Shown here piece after piece: positions 1 to 8,567 of a DNA stretch of 64,000 nucleotides (position 1 is its first letter; each line of letters opens with the position of its first letter). The DNA comes from Alphaproteobacteria bacterium. GTDB lineage: Bacteria > Pseudomonadota > Alphaproteobacteria > Bin95. The translations under genes and the position numbers were made by a program. The notes below the pieces were generated by a model. The model worked only from the letters and a program-made list of their open reading frames with translations. It was not told the DNA's origin and searched no databases. The DNA is taken from NCBI GenBank assembly GCA_022827685.1, contig JAJEIH010000014.1, positions 169,966-233,965 on the forward strand, read 5' to 3'.

Positions 1-1
1 C

Positions 2-1120
2 CGCACCGCCATCCGGCGGACCCGCGTGCGCTCGGCGCTCGCCGTCATCGTGATCGTGCTGGCGCTGGGGGCCGTCTGCACGATCCTCTGGCTCGGCGGC
101 CGGGACGTGATGTCGGGCGCCATGTCGGCGGGAGACCTCTCGGCCTTCGTTTTCTATGCCGTGGTGGCGGCCGCGGCGCTGGGCGCGCTCAGCGAGGTCG
201 TGGGCGACCTCCAGCGCGCGGCCGGGGCGACGGAGCGGCTGATGGACCTGCTGGCCGCGCGCCCCGAGATCGCCGCGCCCGCCGATCCGGCGGCGCTGCC
301 CGAGCCTTCGCGGGGCGCCGTGGCCTTCGAGGGGACGACCTTCGCCTATCCCTCAGCGCCGGACAGGCCGGTTCTCGGCGATTTCGACCTGGACATCTCT
401 CCCGGCGAGACGGTGGCCGTGGTCGGGCCGTCGGGAGCGGGCAAATCGACGCTCTTCAACCTGTTGCTGCGCTTCTACGACCCAGTGGGCGGCCGGATAA
501 CGCTGGACGGCGTCGATATCTGCCGCGCCGCGCCGGCGGCGGTGCGGGCCAAGTTCGGCCTCGTGCCCCAGGAGCCGGTCGTGTTCTCGACCACGGCGCG
601 GGAGAACATCGCCTACGGGCGGCCCGACGCCAGCCATGCGGAGATCGTTGAGGCGGCGAAAGCGGCGGCTGCGGACGAGTTCCTCCGCGCCTTGCCCGAG
701 GGCTATGACAGCTATCTCGGCGAACGCGGCGTACGCCTCTCCGCCGGCCAGCGCCAGCGCCTCGCCATCGCGCGGGCCATCCTCCGCGACCCGGCGGTGC
801 TGCTGCTGGACGAGGCGACGAGCGCGCTCGACTCGGAAAACGAACGGCTGATCCAGGATGCGCTGGACCGCCTGTCGCGCGGTCGCACCACCATCGTCAT
901 CGCGCACCGGCTTGCAACGGTGATGAATGCGGACCGCATCGTGGTGCTGGACCGGGGACGGGCGGTTGCGACCGGAACGCACGACCAGTTGCTGGCGGCG
1001 GGCGGCCTCTATGCCCGCCTTGCCGAACTGCAGTTCACGGCAGGCGGCAACGGCGCGGCGCCGGCCTCAATGCCCGCCCGCGGCGTCCGGCATGAATTTC
1101 CCGTCGCGTCCCGGGGTTGA
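2..1120 (+). CDS. ABC exporter, fused permease/ATPase (5' partial)
   Basis: The reading frame is open from base 2, so the N-terminal membrane segments lie outside the window; 372 codons are visible. Residues 1-85 are the end of the transmembrane domain, with hydrophobic helices and a coupling region. The rest is a complete nucleotide-binding domain: Walker A GPSGAGKST, Q-loop VPQEP, signature LSAGQ (second Gly of LSGGQ replaced by Ala), Walker B LLLDEATSALD and H-loop IAHRLAT. This is the half-transporter exporter layout (MsbA/LipA-flippase or multidrug type), which works as a homodimer or heterodimer in the inner membrane. The substrate cannot be told. It ends 6 bp from the convergent aminotransferase gene. 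Confidence 0.93.
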   Translation, partial: RTAIRRTRVRSALAVIVIVLALGAVCTILWLGGRDVMSGAMSAGDLSAFVFYAVVAAAALGALSEVVGDLQRAAGATERLMDLLAARPEIAAPADPAALPEPSRGAVAFEGTTFAYPSAPDRPVLGDFDLDISPGETVAVVGPSGAGKSTLFNLLLRFYDPVGGRITLDGVDICRAAPAAVRAKFGLVPQEPVVFSTTARENIAYGRPDASHAEIVEAAKAAAADEFLRALPEGYDSYLGERGVRLSAGQRQRLAIARAILRDPAVLLLDEATSALDSENERLIQDALDRLSRGRTTIVIAHRLATVMNADRIVVLDRGRAVATGTHDQLLAAGGLYARLAELQFTAGGNGAAPASMPARGVRHEFPVASRG

Positions 1121-1126
1121 GGCCGG

Positions 1127-2464
1127 TCAGTCGGTCCGGCGGATCGCGTCGGCGACGATTTCGAATATCTGCCCGATCTCGCCTTCCTCGATGATGAAGG
1201 GCGGCGAGAAGGCGAGCGTGTCGCCCGCCTGGCGGCAATAGACGCCCGACTGCCAGCAGTCGAGGAAGACATCGTAGCCGCGCCGTCCGGGCTCGCCGCC
1301 GCGCGGCGCGAACTCGACCGCGCCCATCATGCCGATATTGCGCACGTCGATGACGTTCGGCAGTCCTTTCAGGCTGTGGACCGCGTCCTCGAAGACGGGC
1401 GAGAGAGCGGCGGAACGCTCGAACAGCCCCTCGTCCCGGTAGAGGTCGAGGGTTGCGAGGCCGGCGGCGACCGCGAGCGGGTGGGCCGAATAGGTGTAGC
1501 CGTGGGTGAGCTCCACCATCCAGTCGGGGCCGGTCATGAAGGTGTCGTAGATCTCCTTCTGCATGACGACGGCGGAAGCCGGCACCGTGCCGTTGGTGAG
1601 GCCCTTGGCGGTCGTCATCATGTCGGGCGTGACGCCGAAGCGCTCGGACGCGAACGCGGCGCCCACGCGCCCGAAGCCGGTAATCACCTCGTCGAAGATC
1701 AGCAGGATGCCGTGCCGGTCGCAGATTTCGCGCAAGCGCTTCAGATAGCCCTTCGGCGGCGGATAGACGCCGATGGACCCGGCGACCGGCTCGACGATGA
1801 CGGCCGCGATGGTGGAAGCGTCGTGAAGATCGACGATCCGCTCAAGCTGGTCGGCGAGATGAAGCCCGTGCTCCGGCTCGCCCCGGCTGAAGGCGTTGTC
1901 CGCGAGGTCCAGCGTGTGCGGCAGGTGGTCCACGCCGGGCAGCAGCATGCCGAACGCCTTGCGGTTGTTCTTGATGCCGCCGACAGAGGTGCCGCCGAAG
2001 CCGACGCCGTGATAGCCGCGCTCACGCCCGATGAGGCGGGTGCGCTGCCCCTCGCCACGCGCCCGGTGCCAGGCGATGGCGATCTTGAGGGCGGTATCCA
2101 CCGCTTCCGAGCCGGAATTGGCGAAGAACACCGAGTCCATGCCGGGCGGCGCGATCTGCATGATCCGGGATGCCAGCTCGAACGCCGCCGGATGCCCCAT
2201 CTGGAAGGTGGGGGCGAAATCCATCGTCTCCACCTGTCGCTGCACGGCCTCCACGATGGGCTTGCGGCAATGGCCGGCATTGACGCACCAGAGCCCGGCG
2301 GAGGCGTCGAAGACGCGCCGGCCGTCGCGGGCGATGTAGTGCACGCCCTCGGCGCCGACGATCAGGCGCGGATCCGCCTTGAAGCTCCGGTTCGCCGTGA
2401 ACGGCATGAAGAACGGTTCGAGATTGTTGGTGTCTGCGTGGGCGAGCGAAGCGGCGGTCGGCAT
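1127..2464 (-). CDS. Class III PLP aminotransferase, beta-alanine:pyruvate (omega-amino acid) type
   Basis: A 445-residue fold-type I aminotransferase. The PLP lysine lies in TAKGLTNGTVPASAV, the cofactor aspartate in LIFDEVITGFGR, and the phosphate-binding stretch is NSGSEAVDTALK. Together with the N-terminal VGAEGVHYIARDGRRVFD and the C-terminal QAGDTLAFSPP these match omega-amino acid:pyruvate transaminases, which move an amino group from beta-alanine or a related amine to pyruvate. The start at MPTAASLAHADTN gives the family's usual length (about 440-450); the frame stays open far upstream but that part overlaps the carotenoid oxygenase gene. It is downstream of that gene by 68 bp on the same strand. 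Exact amine substrate is inferred. Confidence 0.92.
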   Translation of the reverse strand: MPTAASLAHADTNNLEPFFMPFTANRSFKADPRLIVGAEGVHYIARDGRRVFDASAGLWCVNAGHCRKPIVEAVQRQVETMDFAPTFQMGHPAAFELASRIMQIAPPGMDSVFFANSGSEAVDTALKIAIAWHRARGEGQRTRLIGRERGYHGVGFGGTSVGGIKNNRKAFGMLLPGVDHLPHTLDLADNAFSRGEPEHGLHLADQLERIVDLHDASTIAAVIVEPVAGSIGVYPPPKGYLKRLREICDRHGILLIFDEVITGFGRVGAAFASERFGVTPDMMTTAKGLTNGTVPASAVVMQKEIYDTFMTGPDWMVELTHGYTYSAHPLAVAAGLATLDLYRDEGLFERSAALSPVFEDAVHSLKGLPNVIDVRNIGMMGAVEFAPRGGEPGRRGYDVFLDCWQSGVYCRQAGDTLAFSPPFIIEEGEIGQIFEIVADAIRRTD

Positions 2465-2532
2465 GGGCGGACGAAGCTCCCAGCGTTGTTTCGCCCGCAC
2501 CATAGCAGACGGCCGATGCGTGGGGCCAAGCC

Positions 2533-4017
2533 TCACGCCGGGGCGAAGGTCCCGTGCAGGGCGAGGGGCAGGGGGTAGGGCAGGATGCCTTCCCAGACCG
2601 GGCCGTCGGCGAGGCGTTGCGCTTCGAACACGGCAAGGCCGGATGCGCGCCGGCGCAAGTCCAGGAACGGGCCGAGCAGCCAGCCTTCGCCTTCGCCGGG
2701 GCCGCGGGGCACGAACACATGCTCCTCCGGTATCCGGTGCCGGGGCCAGCTCCAGCCGTCCGCCTCTCCGGGCGCGAGACGCACGACGCGCCGAAGCGGC
2801 CAGCCGATGGGTTCGTCCAGGCCCGCCAGCGCGAAGGTCATGTCGTGGCGCTGGCCGAGGCGGCGCGGGTCGATTCGCGGGAAGTCGGCGGCGACCGTCC
2901 CGCCATGCTCGTATCCGGCGCTCCCGTCCGGGCGGAGGACGACCCGCCGATAGACCGGGTGCGGCGAGCGGAACCGGGTCTCGCCCCGCATGACGTCGCG
3001 AAACTCGCGGGTGACGAAGGACGGGTCCGGCGCCTGGCAGAGATCGAGCCGGATCGTGCCGTCCGCCTCCTCCCAGCCATTGCCGTGGTGGAAATGGAAG
3101 CCCGGCGGAAGCTCGTGGCGGCGCTCGACTTCCAGGCTGTCCTTGTCCACGACCAGCACGCGCACGCCGAGCTCCGGCCGCCAGACATGGGCGTCGAGAA
3201 TGGGCGCGTGGCCGGAGGTGAACCTGTCCAGGTCCAGCACGAAGGGCGTGAGCAGCACGACCAGCCGCCGCTCCGTCACCACGAAATCGTGGGTCAGGCC
3301 GAGCGGCGCCATCGGCAGGACATTCACCTTCGCGAGCCGCCCCTGCGGGTCGATACGGTAGAAGATCAGCATCGGGCGCGGGACCGGCAGGTAGCCGATG
3401 TTCCACATCGTGCCGTCGGCCTCGACCTTGGGGTGGGCGGAGAAGGGCGCGCCGGCGATGTCCTTGCGCCATGCGATAAAGCCCTCCGCATCCAGCGTCC
3501 CGGGATCGAACGCCAGCGCCGACCCGCCCTCCCAGAGCGCCATATGGCGTCCGGCATGGACAACCACGGAGGTGTTCGCGGCGTTCATGTCGTCGGGGCG
3601 GCGGGTTTCAGTTGGGTCGGGCGGCAGGGAGCCGAAGGCCGGCAGCATGCGCCGCCCGACCTCCGTCTCGCGGCGGCGTTTGGGCGTGTCCAGGATACGC
3701 GCGCGGTGGGTGACGGCGGCGTCGTTGAAGCGGAAGGCCTGCATCATGCCGTCGCCGTCGAACCAGTGGCCGTAGCGGTGGCCGAAGCGGTCATGCTCGG
3801 CCGGGCCGTTGCGCCAGAGCGTGCCGGCCAGTTCGGAAGGGAACTTGCCTTGCAATGTCTGCAACGGTGCGGAAAGCCGGTCCGCCTGTGCGGTGGCGAA
3901 GGCGAGCGCCTCGTCTTCGCCGGCAGCGCCGGATGCGCCCGCGCGCCCGGCGGCAAGCAGCAGCGGCAGGCTTCCGGCGGCGCGGAGCGCGTCTCTGCGG
4001 GAAATCTGCGGTTTCAT
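2533..4017 (-). CDS. Carotenoid oxygenase family protein with Tat signal peptide
   Basis: A 494-residue protein with a twin-arginine leader (SRRDALRAAG, then a Leu/Ala-rich core). The body is a seven-bladed-propeller carotenoid cleavage oxygenase. All four iron-binding histidine regions are visible: SAHPKVEADG, GLTHDFVVTE, HFHHGNGWEE and the C-terminal LHGTF. The family cleaves a double bond in carotenoids, apocarotenoids or stilbene-like substrates using non-haem Fe(II) and O2. A periplasmic location is unusual for carotenoid substrates, so another substrate is possible. The first 23 codons plus upstream sequence are duplicated in the next gene upstream (see repeat at 3948 and 4834). Confidence 0.9.
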   Translation of the reverse strand: MKPQISRRDALRAAGSLPLLLAAGRAGASGAAGEDEALAFATAQADRLSAPLQTLQGKFPSELAGTLWRNGPAEHDRFGHRYGHWFDGDGMMQAFRFNDAAVTHRARILDTPKRRRETEVGRRMLPAFGSLPPDPTETRRPDDMNAANTSVVVHAGRHMALWEGGSALAFDPGTLDAEGFIAWRKDIAGAPFSAHPKVEADGTMWNIGYLPVPRPMLIFYRIDPQGRLAKVNVLPMAPLGLTHDFVVTERRLVVLLTPFVLDLDRFTSGHAPILDAHVWRPELGVRVLVVDKDSLEVERRHELPPGFHFHHGNGWEEADGTIRLDLCQAPDPSFVTREFRDVMRGETRFRSPHPVYRRVVLRPDGSAGYEHGGTVAADFPRIDPRRLGQRHDMTFALAGLDEPIGWPLRRVVRLAPGEADGWSWPRHRIPEEHVFVPRGPGEGEGWLLGPFLDLRRRASGLAVFEAQRLADGPVWEGILPYPLPLALHGTFAPA

Positions 4018-4033
4018 GGCTTCAGGACTCCGG
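3948..4033. repeat. 86-bp direct repeat, copy 1 (Tat leader plus end of DUF2141 gene)
   Basis: Matches 4834-4919 with one mismatch (T at 3994 against C at 4880). It spans, on the minus strand, the last three codons and stop of the DUF2141 gene, a GGAG ribosome-binding site, and the first codons of the Tat leader. Here the DUF2141 codons are only a remnant, so this copy shows that the carotenoid oxygenase once followed the DUF2141 gene directly. Confidence 0.95.
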
Positions 4034-4138
4034 TTAGCAGTGTCGGGCGGCGGATGCGCCGCGCCGGGAGCGCGGAAGTCTGGCCGATGTCACGGCCTGC
4101 GCCGCCGCCGGGCTCATGACGCCGGAGGAAAACCCGGG

Positions 4139-4903
4139 TCAGCGCTTGTCGGCTGCGAGGCGCCTGTCCAGATAGGCTTCGACCGCACCGTTCAGCTGTT
4201 CGAGATGCCGGGTGAAGAAATGGTTGGCGCCAGGAATGACCTTGTGGTCGATGACGATGCCGCACTGGGTGCGCAGCTTCTCGACCAGCTTCTCCACTGA
4301 GTCCGTCGTCACGATCTCGTCCCGCGTTCCGTTGACGATCAGGCCGGAGGACGGGCAGGGCGCGAGGAAAGTGAAGTCGTACATGTTGGCCGGCGGAGCG
4401 ACGAAGATGAAGCCGGAGATCTCCGGCCGGCGCATCAGCAGCTGCATGCCGATCCAGGCGCCGAAGGAAAAGCCCGCGATCCAGACCTTGACGGGGTCTT
4501 TCCTGAGGCTTTGCATGTGGTCGAGAATGGCGGCCGCGTCCGCGAGCTCGCCTTCTCCGCGCCCGTATTCGCCCTGCGAGCGCCCGACGCCGCGGAAGTT
4601 GAAGCGCATGACCGAGAACCCGCGCCGGACGAAGCAATGGAACAGGTTGTAGACGACCTTGTTGTGCATCGTGCCGCCATGCTGCGGATGCGGATGGAGC
4701 ATCAGCGCGATCGGGGCCGCCGGGTCGTCGACATGGTGGTATCGCGCTTCGAGCCGGCCCTCGGGGCCGTTCACGATAACGTCGGGCATGGGCGTGGAAT
4801 CCCGTTCCTGCGGTCCGGCCGCCCCTGCCGCCTCGGCGGCAAGCAGCAGCGGCAGGCTTCCGGCGGCGCGGAGCGCGTCCCTGCGGGAAATCTGCGGTTT
4901 CAT
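4139..4903 (-). CDS. Alpha/beta hydrolase (COG2945 type) fused to a captured Tat signal peptide
   Basis: A 254-residue protein. Residues 1-38 are the Tat leader of the neighbouring carotenoid oxygenase (SRRDALRAAG core, then EAAGAAG as possible cleavage region). Residues 39-254 are a small alpha/beta hydrolase with nucleophile elbow GFSFGA, acid NGTRDEI and histidine GANHFF. The hydrolase part is about 95% identical to the product of 10638-11288, which has no signal. An internal ATG at 4789, preceded by the same AGGAACGGG as the paralogue, could still make the cytosolic form, so two products are possible. The stop of DUF2141 is 4 bp upstream. The reaction is unknown. Confidence 0.88.
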   Translation of the reverse strand: MKPQISRRDALRAAGSLPLLLAAEAAGAAGPQERDSTPMPDVIVNGPEGRLEARYHHVDDPAAPIALMLHPHPQHGGTMHNKVVYNLFHCFVRRGFSVMRFNFRGVGRSQGEYGRGEGELADAAAILDHMQSLRKDPVKVWIAGFSFGAWIGMQLLMRRPEISGFIFVAPPANMYDFTFLAPCPSSGLIVNGTRDEIVTTDSVEKLVEKLRTQCGIVIDHKVIPGANHFFTRHLEQLNGAVEAYLDRRLAADKR

Positions 4904-4919
4904 GGCTTCAGGACTCCGG
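4834..4919. repeat. 86-bp direct repeat, copy 2
   Basis: Partner of 3948-4033, offset 886 bp. In this copy the DUF2141 codons are part of the intact gene. The 800 bp between the copies carries the extra hydrolase gene. Confidence 0.95.
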
Positions 4920-5369
4920 GTAGCCGAGCTTGACCGTGACGGCAGGGCGGTCCTCGCCGGCCTTTACGGTGAAGGCGGCGGCATCGAAGTCGGGCGGCCC
5001 GAACGTGCCGCGCGCTTCGTTGGAGAAGCCGTAGCCCTCGGTCGGTATGCCGAGCAGGTTGGTGTCGAGGTCGCCGTCGCGGTCCTCGTCGTGGAACGCG
5101 GCGACGGCGTAGTCGCCGGGCGCGAGACCGGCAAACACTAGGTCGCCGGCCTTCCCGGCCGGACGCATGGCCGCCTTAACGATTCCGGCGGAGTCGGGGA
5201 AGTCCACGCCGTCGGCGCGCCGGTGGACGGCGACGCGGATGTCGCCGTCGGCCGAGCGCACGCCCTCGATGCGCACGATCAGATCGGCGGCGGAGGCGAA
5301 GGCAGGCGCCAGCAGCGCGAACGCGGCGGCGCCGAGCGTCGCGAGCCTGATTGCGGGAAGTGCTTTCAT
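4908..5369 (-). CDS. DUF2141 family secreted protein
   Basis: A 153-residue protein with a Sec-type signal peptide (Leu/Ala-rich core ending ASAAD, residues about 1-27) and a single DUF2141 domain. Family features seen are the beta-rich start LIVRIEGVRSADGDIRVAV, FAGLAPGDYAVAAFHDEDRDGDLDTN, and the end VTVKLGY. The DEDRDGDLDTN loop resembles an EF-type calcium loop. The function of DUF2141 is unknown. It is the first gene of the operon DUF2141, Tat-hydrolase, carotenoid oxygenase; its promoter should lie in the 85-bp gap shared with the divergent LytTR gene. Confidence 0.88.
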   Translation of the reverse strand: MKALPAIRLATLGAAAFALLAPAFASAADLIVRIEGVRSADGDIRVAVHRRADGVDFPDSAGIVKAAMRPAGKAGDLVFAGLAPGDYAVAAFHDEDRDGDLDTNLLGIPTEGYGFSNEARGTFGPPDFDAAAFTVKAGEDRPAVTVKLGYPES

Positions 5370-5454
5370 CGTTCTGTTCTCCGGCAGCGGTTTGCATGCG
5401 GCGGGTGTGCCGCGCCGGATAAGTTGACGGCTGGGCCACCGGAGTCATGCTTCG

Positions 5455-6252
5455 ATGCGGGAACGGCAACGGATATTTCGCGGTTTGCAAGGAATGCAGT
5501 TCACGCTTCGCGGATTACGCAGGCAGGTCGCCGGCCATGCGGCGGCGCTTGCCGGCACCGTTGCGCTGTTCGCCTTTATCGGCCCCTTCGGCACCTACGA
5601 TTCGATGGGCCCTTCCGGGCGCACCGGCTACTGGCTGCTGGCAATGAGCGGCAATTGGAGCATCTGGGCCGGCTCGGTGCTGCTGGTGCTGCACCTGACG
5701 CATGACTGGCCGCTCCGCCGCCGGGGCCCGGCGCTGACGCTGGCGGCGGTACTGGCCGCCGTGCCCGGCACCGCAGTCGTTTTCGCCGCCGAAACGCTGT
5801 TCCGGCCCGGTTATGTCGGCCTGAGCCGGCTGCCGGAGGTCTATCTGGGGGTCGCAGTGATAGGGCTGCTCATCAGTGCGGCGGTCCTTGCGGTTCGCTA
5901 CCGGCCCGCTCCGCAAGCGCAGGAGGCGCCTGCCGCCGCCCCGCCCCGCTTCCTGGACCGCCTGCCGCACGGGATCGGACGCGACCTCGTCTATCTGCGG
6001 ATGGCAGACCACTATGTCGAGGCCATCACCACGGAGGGTTCCGACCTCGTGCTCATGCGCTTCGCCGACGCCGTGGCTGAACTGGAAGGAGCGGACGGCA
6101 TGCGCGTCCACCGCTCCTACTGGGTGGCGCGCGGGCATGTGACGGGCTCGGAGCGCGTCAACGGCCGCCCGGCGCTTTGCCTCACCGGCGGCCACAAAGT
6201 CCCCGTCAGCCGCACCTACCTTCCGGCCGTGCGGGCTGCCGGGCTGCTTTGA
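5455..6252 (+). CDS. Membrane-anchored LytTR DNA-binding regulator
   Basis: About 265 residues. Four hydrophobic segments lie near residues 28-50, 60-82, 88-112 and 125-148, followed by an Ala/Pro linker and a C-terminal LytTR domain from about residue 165 (GRDLVYLRMADHYVEAITT, then MRVHRSYWVARGHV). LytTR domains bind DNA through beta-hairpins and regulate exported functions. The membrane part could sense a signal directly, replacing a separate kinase. It diverges from the DUF2141/carotenoid oxygenase operon, a likely target. The start is uncertain: no clear ribosome-binding site is seen for the ATG at 5455 or the ATG at 5494. Confidence 0.85.
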   Translation: MRERQRIFRGLQGMQFTLRGLRRQVAGHAAALAGTVALFAFIGPFGTYDSMGPSGRTGYWLLAMSGNWSIWAGSVLLVLHLTHDWPLRRRGPALTLAAVLAAVPGTAVVFAAETLFRPGYVGLSRLPEVYLGVAVIGLLISAAVLAVRYRPAPQAQEAPAAAPPRFLDRLPHGIGRDLVYLRMADHYVEAITTEGSDLVLMRFADAVAELEGADGMRVHRSYWVARGHVTGSERVNGRPALCLTGGHKVPVSRTYLPAVRAAGLL

Positions 6253-6270
6253 GCCGCAACAGGAAGCGCG

Positions 6271-7131
6271 CTACCGAACGGTCGTGCGCCACATGGCGCG
6301 GCGCTGGGGCCATTCATAGTCGCGGATGGCGACGTGCTGGACGGCGGGGTTGTCCCACATCAGCAGGTCGCCGACGGCCCAGCGGTGGCGGTAGATGAAC
6401 CGGTCCTCGACGATGAAGTCCGAGAGCCGGTCGATCAGCGGAAGCGCCTCGGCGTCGTCCATGCCGTCTATGCCGATGCACTCGCCCTTGCGCACATAGA
6501 GGGCCTTGCGGCCGGTCTTCGGGTGCGGCCGGGCGACCGGATGGCGGGCGTCCGGGTTCTTCTCGATCTGTTCGCGGGTGACGGCGACCGGCTTCTTCAC
6601 GCCGCGCTCCTTGGCGGCGAAGCGGTGGACCGCCTGCAGGGGCTCGATGCGCGCGCGGGTTTCTTCGTCGAGCGCGTCATAGGCCGCTGCGGCGCTGGCG
6701 AACAGGGTGGGGCCGAGGGGCTCGCCCGAATCGTCATGGGGGACCTCAAGCGCATAGAGCAAAGTCCGGCGCGGCGGCTCGGCGGTATAGGACATGTCGG
6801 TGTGCCAGTGGCTGCCGGCATCGGCATAGCCGAGCGCGCGTCCTTCCTCGTCCTGCAGGTTCGAGACCTTGAGCACCTCCGGAAATCCTTCCAGCGCATG
6901 CTGGTCGAAGGCGTTGACCTTGATCTCGCCCAGCCTGCGGGAGAAGGCGAGCAGCGCCCCGGGCGTCAGCGACTGGCCCCGGAAACACAACACGCTGTAG
7001 CGGTCGAAAGCCGCTTCGCACGCCTCGAACACCTTGTCGGGCAGGGGGCGGGACAGGTCCGCGCCGAACACTTCGGCCCCGACCGGCGCGTCGCTCGGAC
7101 GGATTTCCAGACCGGAGTTGTCGGCACTCAT
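6271..7131 (-). CDS. TauD/TfdA-family Fe(II)/2-oxoglutarate dioxygenase
   Basis: A 286-residue enzyme. The metal ligands are visible as HWHTDMSY (HxD) and the distal histidine in PAVQHVAIRDY, with the 2-oxoglutarate arginine in MWRTTVR. The N-terminal PVGAEVFGADLSRPL is typical of the TauD family, which hydroxylates taurine, alkyl sulfonates, herbicide ethers and other small acids with 2-oxoglutarate and O2. The ATG is preceded by GGGAGG at 6-nt spacing. The substrate is unknown and no sulfonate transporter lies nearby. It precedes no obvious operon partner; the ELM1 gene starts upstream on the same strand with a 26-bp gap. Confidence 0.92.
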   Translation of the reverse strand: MSADNSGLEIRPSDAPVGAEVFGADLSRPLPDKVFEACEAAFDRYSVLCFRGQSLTPGALLAFSRRLGEIKVNAFDQHALEGFPEVLKVSNLQDEEGRALGYADAGSHWHTDMSYTAEPPRRTLLYALEVPHDDSGEPLGPTLFASAAAAYDALDEETRARIEPLQAVHRFAAKERGVKKPVAVTREQIEKNPDARHPVARPHPKTGRKALYVRKGECIGIDGMDDAEALPLIDRLSDFIVEDRFIYRHRWAVGDLLMWDNPAVQHVAIRDYEWPQRRAMWRTTVR

Positions 7132-7157
7132 CGCAAGCCTCCCGAAACGAACCGTCC

Positions 7158-8126
7158 CTATTCTCCCCGCAAACGCTCCGCCTGCAAACTCCCGGCTTCC
7201 ATGCGCCGGAGCAATTCGGCGGCAACGCGCGGCACCTCGTTGACGGGTTCGTACTGCCATTCCGCCAGCCGGCCTTCGAACGGGCGGAGGATTCCCTCCT
7301 CCCGCAGAGCCGTCTGGAAGCGCGCCAGCCGCCGGTTGCCGCCCGCCATGCGCGCTGCATAGACGGGCTTGCCGGTCGATACCGCCTCGCTGGTCATGGA
7401 GACCGAGTCTTCCGTGACCACGATATGCCGGGCGAGCGCCAGCATGCCGAGATAGGGGTTGCAGCCGGTTCCGTCCCAGAACCAGGCTTCCGGCAACCGG
7501 GCCTTGAGCTCGGCAATGACCGCCGGCTCCGTGCGCCGTGAGGCGGTGACCGCGACCGGCCCTTCGAGCCTTGCGAGGCCGTCCGCCAGCGCCTCCAGGG
7601 TTTCCGGCGTGAAGCGGTGGGAGCGGCTTCGGCCACCCAGCAGCACGGCGACGTTCAAATCCGTGAACCGGCTTCGCCATGCCTCGCCGGCGGCGGCGAG
7701 CGCCTCCGGCGTCAGGCGGTGGAGCGCCACCCGCGTCGCCACGACATTAGGCCCGGAGACGCCGTCATGGCGCGGCGGGACGACCAGGTCGAAATGGTGG
7801 AGGGGAACGCGCGGATTCTGGATGTGGACGGTGAAGCACCGTCCGCCCGACGCGCGCCGGACGGCTACGGAGACCGAGGCGCTCCGCCGGCCGCAGGTAA
7901 TCAGCAGTTCCGGCCAGGGCGGCTCGATCCGGTCCGCCAACCCGTATTGCAGCAGGCCCGGCGCCTGCCGGTGCGCCGGCAGCCAGGACCAGGGGCGGCG
8001 CAACCGGACGGTCTTGACCTCGAACCGTTTTCCGACGGCCGCCGCCAGCCCCTCGGCCTGCCCGGCGGCCCCGGCCTCGCCTGTCGTCAATGCCCAGACG
8101 GGGGCGGGGGAAGCGGCTTCCGCCAC
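7158..8126 (-). CDS. ELM1/GtrOC1-family (DUF1022) putative nucleoside-diphosphate-sugar-type protein
   Basis: A 322-residue protein with a GTG start preceded by GGGAGG. It matches the ELM1 family: WALTTGEAGAAGQAEGLA at the N-terminus, LLITCGRRSASV, the HIQNPRVPLHHFDLVVPPRHDG block and the C-terminal VVTEDSVSMTSEAVSTGKPVY, which looks like a GT-B glycosyltransferase donor site. Plant ELM1 is linked to mitochondrial fission; bacterial members are uncharacterised and may be glycosyltransferases acting on the envelope. It lies between RidA and the dioxygenase on one strand. Confidence 0.82.
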   Translation of the reverse strand: MAEAASPAPVWALTTGEAGAAGQAEGLAAAVGKRFEVKTVRLRRPWSWLPAHRQAPGLLQYGLADRIEPPWPELLITCGRRSASVSVAVRRASGGRCFTVHIQNPRVPLHHFDLVVPPRHDGVSGPNVVATRVALHRLTPEALAAAGEAWRSRFTDLNVAVLLGGRSRSHRFTPETLEALADGLARLEGPVAVTASRRTEPAVIAELKARLPEAWFWDGTGCNPYLGMLALARHIVVTEDSVSMTSEAVSTGKPVYAARMAGGNRRLARFQTALREEGILRPFEGRLAEWQYEPVNEVPRVAAELLRRMEAGSLQAERLRGE

Positions 8127-8153
8127 CGGCCGCCTCCCGCTTTGCCGGCGGCG

Positions 8154-8513
8154 TCAGCGCGCTGCCGTCACCATGATCTCGACCAGAATGTCGGGCCGCG
8201 CCAGGTCCGCCTTCACGCAGGCGCGGGCCGGGGGATTCTCGGGATCGACCCAACCGTTCCAGACCTTGTTCATGGCCGCGAAATTCGCCATGTCGGTGAT
8301 CCAGAGATTGGCCGTCAGCAGGTTGGATTTCGAGGTGCCGGCGCGCTCCAGATAGCCGTCGATCTGTTCGATGATGTCCGCGGTCTGGGCTTCCACATCG
8401 CCGCTCGTGTCGCGCGCCACGAGGCCGGCCAGATACACCATGTCGCCCCGGACCACGCAGCGGCTCATCATGGGCCCGGGCGGGCTGGTGCGGTCGAATC
8501 GTTCGATGCTCAT
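8154..8513 (-). CDS. RidA family protein
   Basis: A 119-residue RidA/YjgF/YER057c protein. The arginine that binds the carboxylate of the imine substrate is in PPARACVKADLARPDILVEI. Classical RidA hydrolyses reactive enamines or imines released by PLP enzymes; the diverged sequence (no classical N-terminal block) suggests one of the Rid subfamilies rather than RidA itself. GGGAGAAAG precedes the ATG at a good distance. Together with the adjacent ELM1 gene (27 bp) it may be co-transcribed. Confidence 0.88.
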   Translation of the reverse strand: MSIERFDRTSPPGPMMSRCVVRGDMVYLAGLVARDTSGDVEAQTADIIEQIDGYLERAGTSKSNLLTANLWITDMANFAAMNKVWNGWVDPENPPARACVKADLARPDILVEIMVTAAR

Positions 8514-8567
8514 GGGGTCTTTCTCCCGTGTTGGGTTGTGAGTTGCGATGGGGTGGCGAGCTTTCGG

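Noticed and set aside
1376..2578. Long open frame on the plus strand opposite the aminotransferase
   Set aside because: It overlaps a well-supported aminotransferase, has no recognisable domain, and its composition is the complement of that gene's codon pattern.
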